This document shows, piece after piece, positions 6,692 to 7,600 of a stretch of DNA of 7,600 bases (positions are counted from its first letter, which is position 1; each line of letters opens with the position of its first letter). Source of the stretch: an uncultured Mycoplasmatota bacterium (GTDB taxonomy: Bacteria > Bacillota_I > Bacilli_A > RF39 > UBA660); assembly GCA_947087145.1 (NCBI GenBank), contig CAMUBM010000030.1:1-7600 (forward strand). The letters are read 5' to 3'. The translations under genes and the position numbers were made by a program. The notes beneath the pieces were generated by a model. The model was not told the DNA's origin. It did not search any database and saw nothing but the letters and a program-made list of their open reading frames with translations.

Positions 6692-6916
6692 TCAATCTTC
6701 TTCCTTAAGATTTTCTTCGGGAAGATAAGTAATCAATTCGCCTGGATTACAATTTAAAAGTTTACAAAATTCTTCCATGTATTTAAAAGAAATGGAAGTC
6801 GTTTTTCCATTAATAATCCGATTTAGATTTCGATTAGTCATGCTCATTTGTGTACATAACCAATATTTTGTTCTATTTTCCTTATTAAGTAACTCTACAA
6901 TATTAATTTTTATCAA
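6692..6916 (-). CDS. Small Cro/C1-type (HTH_26-like) transcriptional regulator
   Basis: This 74-residue protein is almost entirely one helix-turn-helix domain. NIVELLNKENRTKYWLCTQM (5-24) forms the first helices. SMTNRNLNRIINGKT (25-39) holds the recognition helix with the typical LxRIxNGKT ending. SISFKYMEEFCKLLNCNPGELITY (41-64) is the characteristic last part of HTH_26 proteins, which end LxCxPGDLxxY. The start is a TTG at 6916-6914, read as Met, supported by AAGGAG (6930-6925) eight bases upstream. The next in-frame ATG (residue 24) would cut off the first helices. TGA ends the gene. It has no sensor domain, so it probably binds DNA as a simple repressor or activator. It diverges from the surface-protein gene, and their shared region holds repeated 16-bp elements, likely its operators. 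Targets are inferred. Confidence 0.85.
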   Translation of the reverse strand: MIKINIVELLNKENRTKYWLCTQMSMTNRNLNRIINGKTTSISFKYMEEFCKLLNCNPGELITYLPEENLKEED

Positions 6917-6924
6917 AATAAAAA

Positions 6925-6930
6925 CTCCTT
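6925..6930 (-). promoter_or_regulatory. Shine-Dalgarno deciding the TTG start of the regulator
   Basis: AAGGAG on the minus strand (6930-6925) stands eight bases before the TTG codon. It is the only good ribosome binding site near the 5' end of this frame and is the reason for choosing TTG over the internal ATG. Confidence 0.75.
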
Positions 6931-6939
6931 TTTTACTTA

Positions 6940-6968
6940 ATTGTATAAAAAAGATATTTTATAAATAA
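6940..6968 (-). promoter_or_regulatory. Possible promoter of the regulator gene
   Basis: TACAAT (6945-6940, minus strand) matches the -10 consensus at five of six positions. At 17 bases upstream is TTATTT (6968-6963), a poor -35. The start site would be near 6933, giving a very short leader before the SD. If real, its -35 lies in repeat copy 2 and its spacer in copy 1, so a protein bound there would block it. This is the weakest promoter call in the window. Confidence 0.3.
6944..6959 (+). repeat. 16-bp operator-like element, copy 1
   Basis: TATAAAAAAGATATTT matches copy 2 and copy 3 at 14 of 16 positions each. It abuts copy 2 head to tail with no spacer. It lacks the TATTACCT tail seen after the other two copies. 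Being AT-rich, it is the least certain copy. Confidence 0.5.
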
Positions 6969-6984
6969 GATACTTGTATTACCT
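6959..6984 (+). repeat. 26-bp direct repeat, first unit (contains copy 2)
   Basis: The unit contains the 16-bp core TATAAATAAGATACTT (6960-6975) and the tail GTATTACCT. It is identical to the unit at 7007-7032 at 23 of 26 positions. It covers the TTGTAT that serves as -35 of the surface-protein promoter, so a bound protein would interfere with RNA polymerase there. Confidence 0.8.
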
Positions 6985-7002
6985 CTATTTTTAATATATA
7001 AT
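6974..7002 (+). promoter_or_regulatory. Promoter of the surface-protein gene
   Basis: TTGTAT (6974-6979) and a perfect TATAAT (6997-7002) are 17 bases apart. The start site would be near 7009, at the first bases of the downstream repeat unit. The -35 keeps only the TTG of the consensus, suggesting a weak or activator-assisted promoter. The two 26-bp repeat units flank its -10. Confidence 0.65.
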
Positions 7003-7006
7003 AGAC

Positions 7007-7032
7007 TTATAAATAGGATATTTATATTACCT
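7007..7032 (+). repeat. 26-bp direct repeat, second unit (contains copy 3)
   Basis: The unit holds the core TATAAATAGGATATTT (7008-7023) followed by ATATTACCT. It begins 48 bases after the first unit begins and differs from it by A/G, C/T and G/A. It spans the predicted transcription start and ends three bases before the ribosome binding site (AAGGA, 7035-7039), a typical repressor position. Confidence 0.8.
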
Positions 7033-7050
7033 ATAAGGAAGAGAGTAAAT

Positions 7051-7600
7051 ATGAAATTAGGAATTTTTAGAAAGAACAAGAACCAAAAAAGAATAGTAGT
7101 AGGTTCTATAGTAGGAATACTACTATTAATAGGAAGTATAGTTTTAATAAGAAGTTATGCCTTGTATGAAGAAGAAAAGGAATTCAATGTATTAAAAGGA
7201 CAAATACCAGATTTTGGTTATGACATTAAAATGTTATCTGTAGTCGTAGATGGAGAGAAGAGTAAAACAATACCAAGTAGAGGAATGTATAAAACCCAGA
7301 TTGATTGTAGTAATGGAACAACGGGTAAGTGGGACTACAATGCATGGAACTTAACCTTAGAGAATGTGAGTGAGAATGCAAGATGTAATATCACATTTAC
7401 AAGTAATCTAAGTGAAGAAGAATACAACAAATATATCGAAGCAGGAAAGAGTCTCCGAAGAAACACGTACCGAGGAAAAGATATAACAAGCTACCATAAT
7501 GATGGAAGTTTGTATGAAATGATAAGTAGTGGAAGATTTGATGATATTTATGTAGGAGATTATATCAACGCCAACAACATTATTTGGTTAGTAGCAGATA
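7051..7600 (+). CDS. Membrane-anchored extracellular protein, 3' end outside window
   Basis: The frame is open from the ATG at 7051 to the window edge (183 codons and one base), so the C terminus is missing. The protein begins with a basic tip (MKLGIFRKNKNQKR), then one hydrophobic segment (about 15-33) ending IRSYALYEEEKEFNVLKG, a signal-anchor layout. A compact extracellular domain follows. Cys86 and Cys112 bracket GKWDYNAWNLTLENV (92-106) and end in RCNITFTSN, a beta-rich pattern that could be closed by a disulfide. A later segment, YVGDYINANNIIWLVAD (167-183), resembles the start of a beta-sheet repeat domain in secreted proteins of low-GC Gram-positives, which I recognise only loosely. 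AAGGA at 7035-7039 is eleven bases before the ATG. The gene diverges from the small regulator and its promoter sits among repeated operator-like elements. No specific function can be given. Confidence 0.75.
   Translation, partial: MKLGIFRKNKNQKRIVVGSIVGILLLIGSIVLIRSYALYEEEKEFNVLKGQIPDFGYDIKMLSVVVDGEKSKTIPSRGMYKTQIDCSNGTTGKWDYNAWNLTLENVSENARCNITFTSNLSEEEYNKYIEAGKSLRRNTYRGKDITSYHNDGSLYEMISSGRFDDIYVGDYINANNIIWLVAD

Noticed and set aside
6692..6694. TGA at the end of the regulator read as tryptophan (mycoplasma code)
   Set aside because: All tryptophans in the conserved proteins use TGG, no internal TGA is needed anywhere, and the HTH domain is complete at this stop.
6777..6968. 63-codon plus-strand frame across the regulator and control region
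   Set aside because: It is antisense to the HTH gene and its hydrophobic translation follows from AT-rich DNA. It lacks a ribosome binding site and is less plausible than the HTH domain on the other strand.
6944..7032. CRISPR array
   Set aside because: Only two or three short AT-rich copies, two of them directly abutting with no spacer, positioned over promoters; there are no cas genes.
6959..7032. Recombination or insertion-sequence ends
   Set aside because: The copies are direct rather than inverted, no transposase or recombinase is present, and their positions fit promoter control better.

Overview
The window reads as chromosome of a low-GC, walled Gram-positive bacterium (Bacillota, probably a Bacilli/Erysipelotrichia-like lineage). 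Support comes from the AT-rich sequence, strong AAGGAG-type ribosome binding sites, the Gram-positive form of ribosomal protein S12, and two cell-wall-type enzymes. Tryptophan is always TGG and no TGA is read through; TGA closes the small regulator gene. This fits the standard bacterial code rather than the mycoplasma code. I cannot name a genus.

Bases 45-4264 are the str operon in classical order: rpsL (S12), rpsG (S7), fusA (EF-G) and tuf (EF-Tu), all on the plus strand. The first three genes are tightly packed. tuf follows a 68-base gap that holds a good promoter of its own, and a strong hairpin terminator closes the unit. The proteins are full length but carry unusual changes at normally near-invariant sites: S12 has Ile for Pro at position 104, EF-G has NKME for NKMD (G4) and ADA for GSA (G5), and EF-Tu has a shortened helix-1/switch-I segment.

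Bases 4348-6633 hold two convergent genes facing a shared hairpin terminator. The plus-strand gene encodes a membrane-anchored class A beta-lactamase/PBP-fold serine hydrolase. The minus-strand gene encodes a FemA/FemB/FemX-type aminoacyl transferase. Both probably work on the cell wall.

Bases 6634-7600 hold a small minus-strand Cro/C1-type (HTH_26-like) regulator with a TTG start and, diverging from it, the first 183 codons of a membrane-anchored extracellular protein that runs off the window. Their 134-base shared control region is the most interesting non-coding part. It carries three copies of a 16-bp element spaced in multiples of 16 bp. Two of these extend to 26-bp repeats that bracket the -10 box of the promoter for the surface-protein gene. 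This looks like an operator array, with the neighbouring regulator as the obvious candidate ligand.
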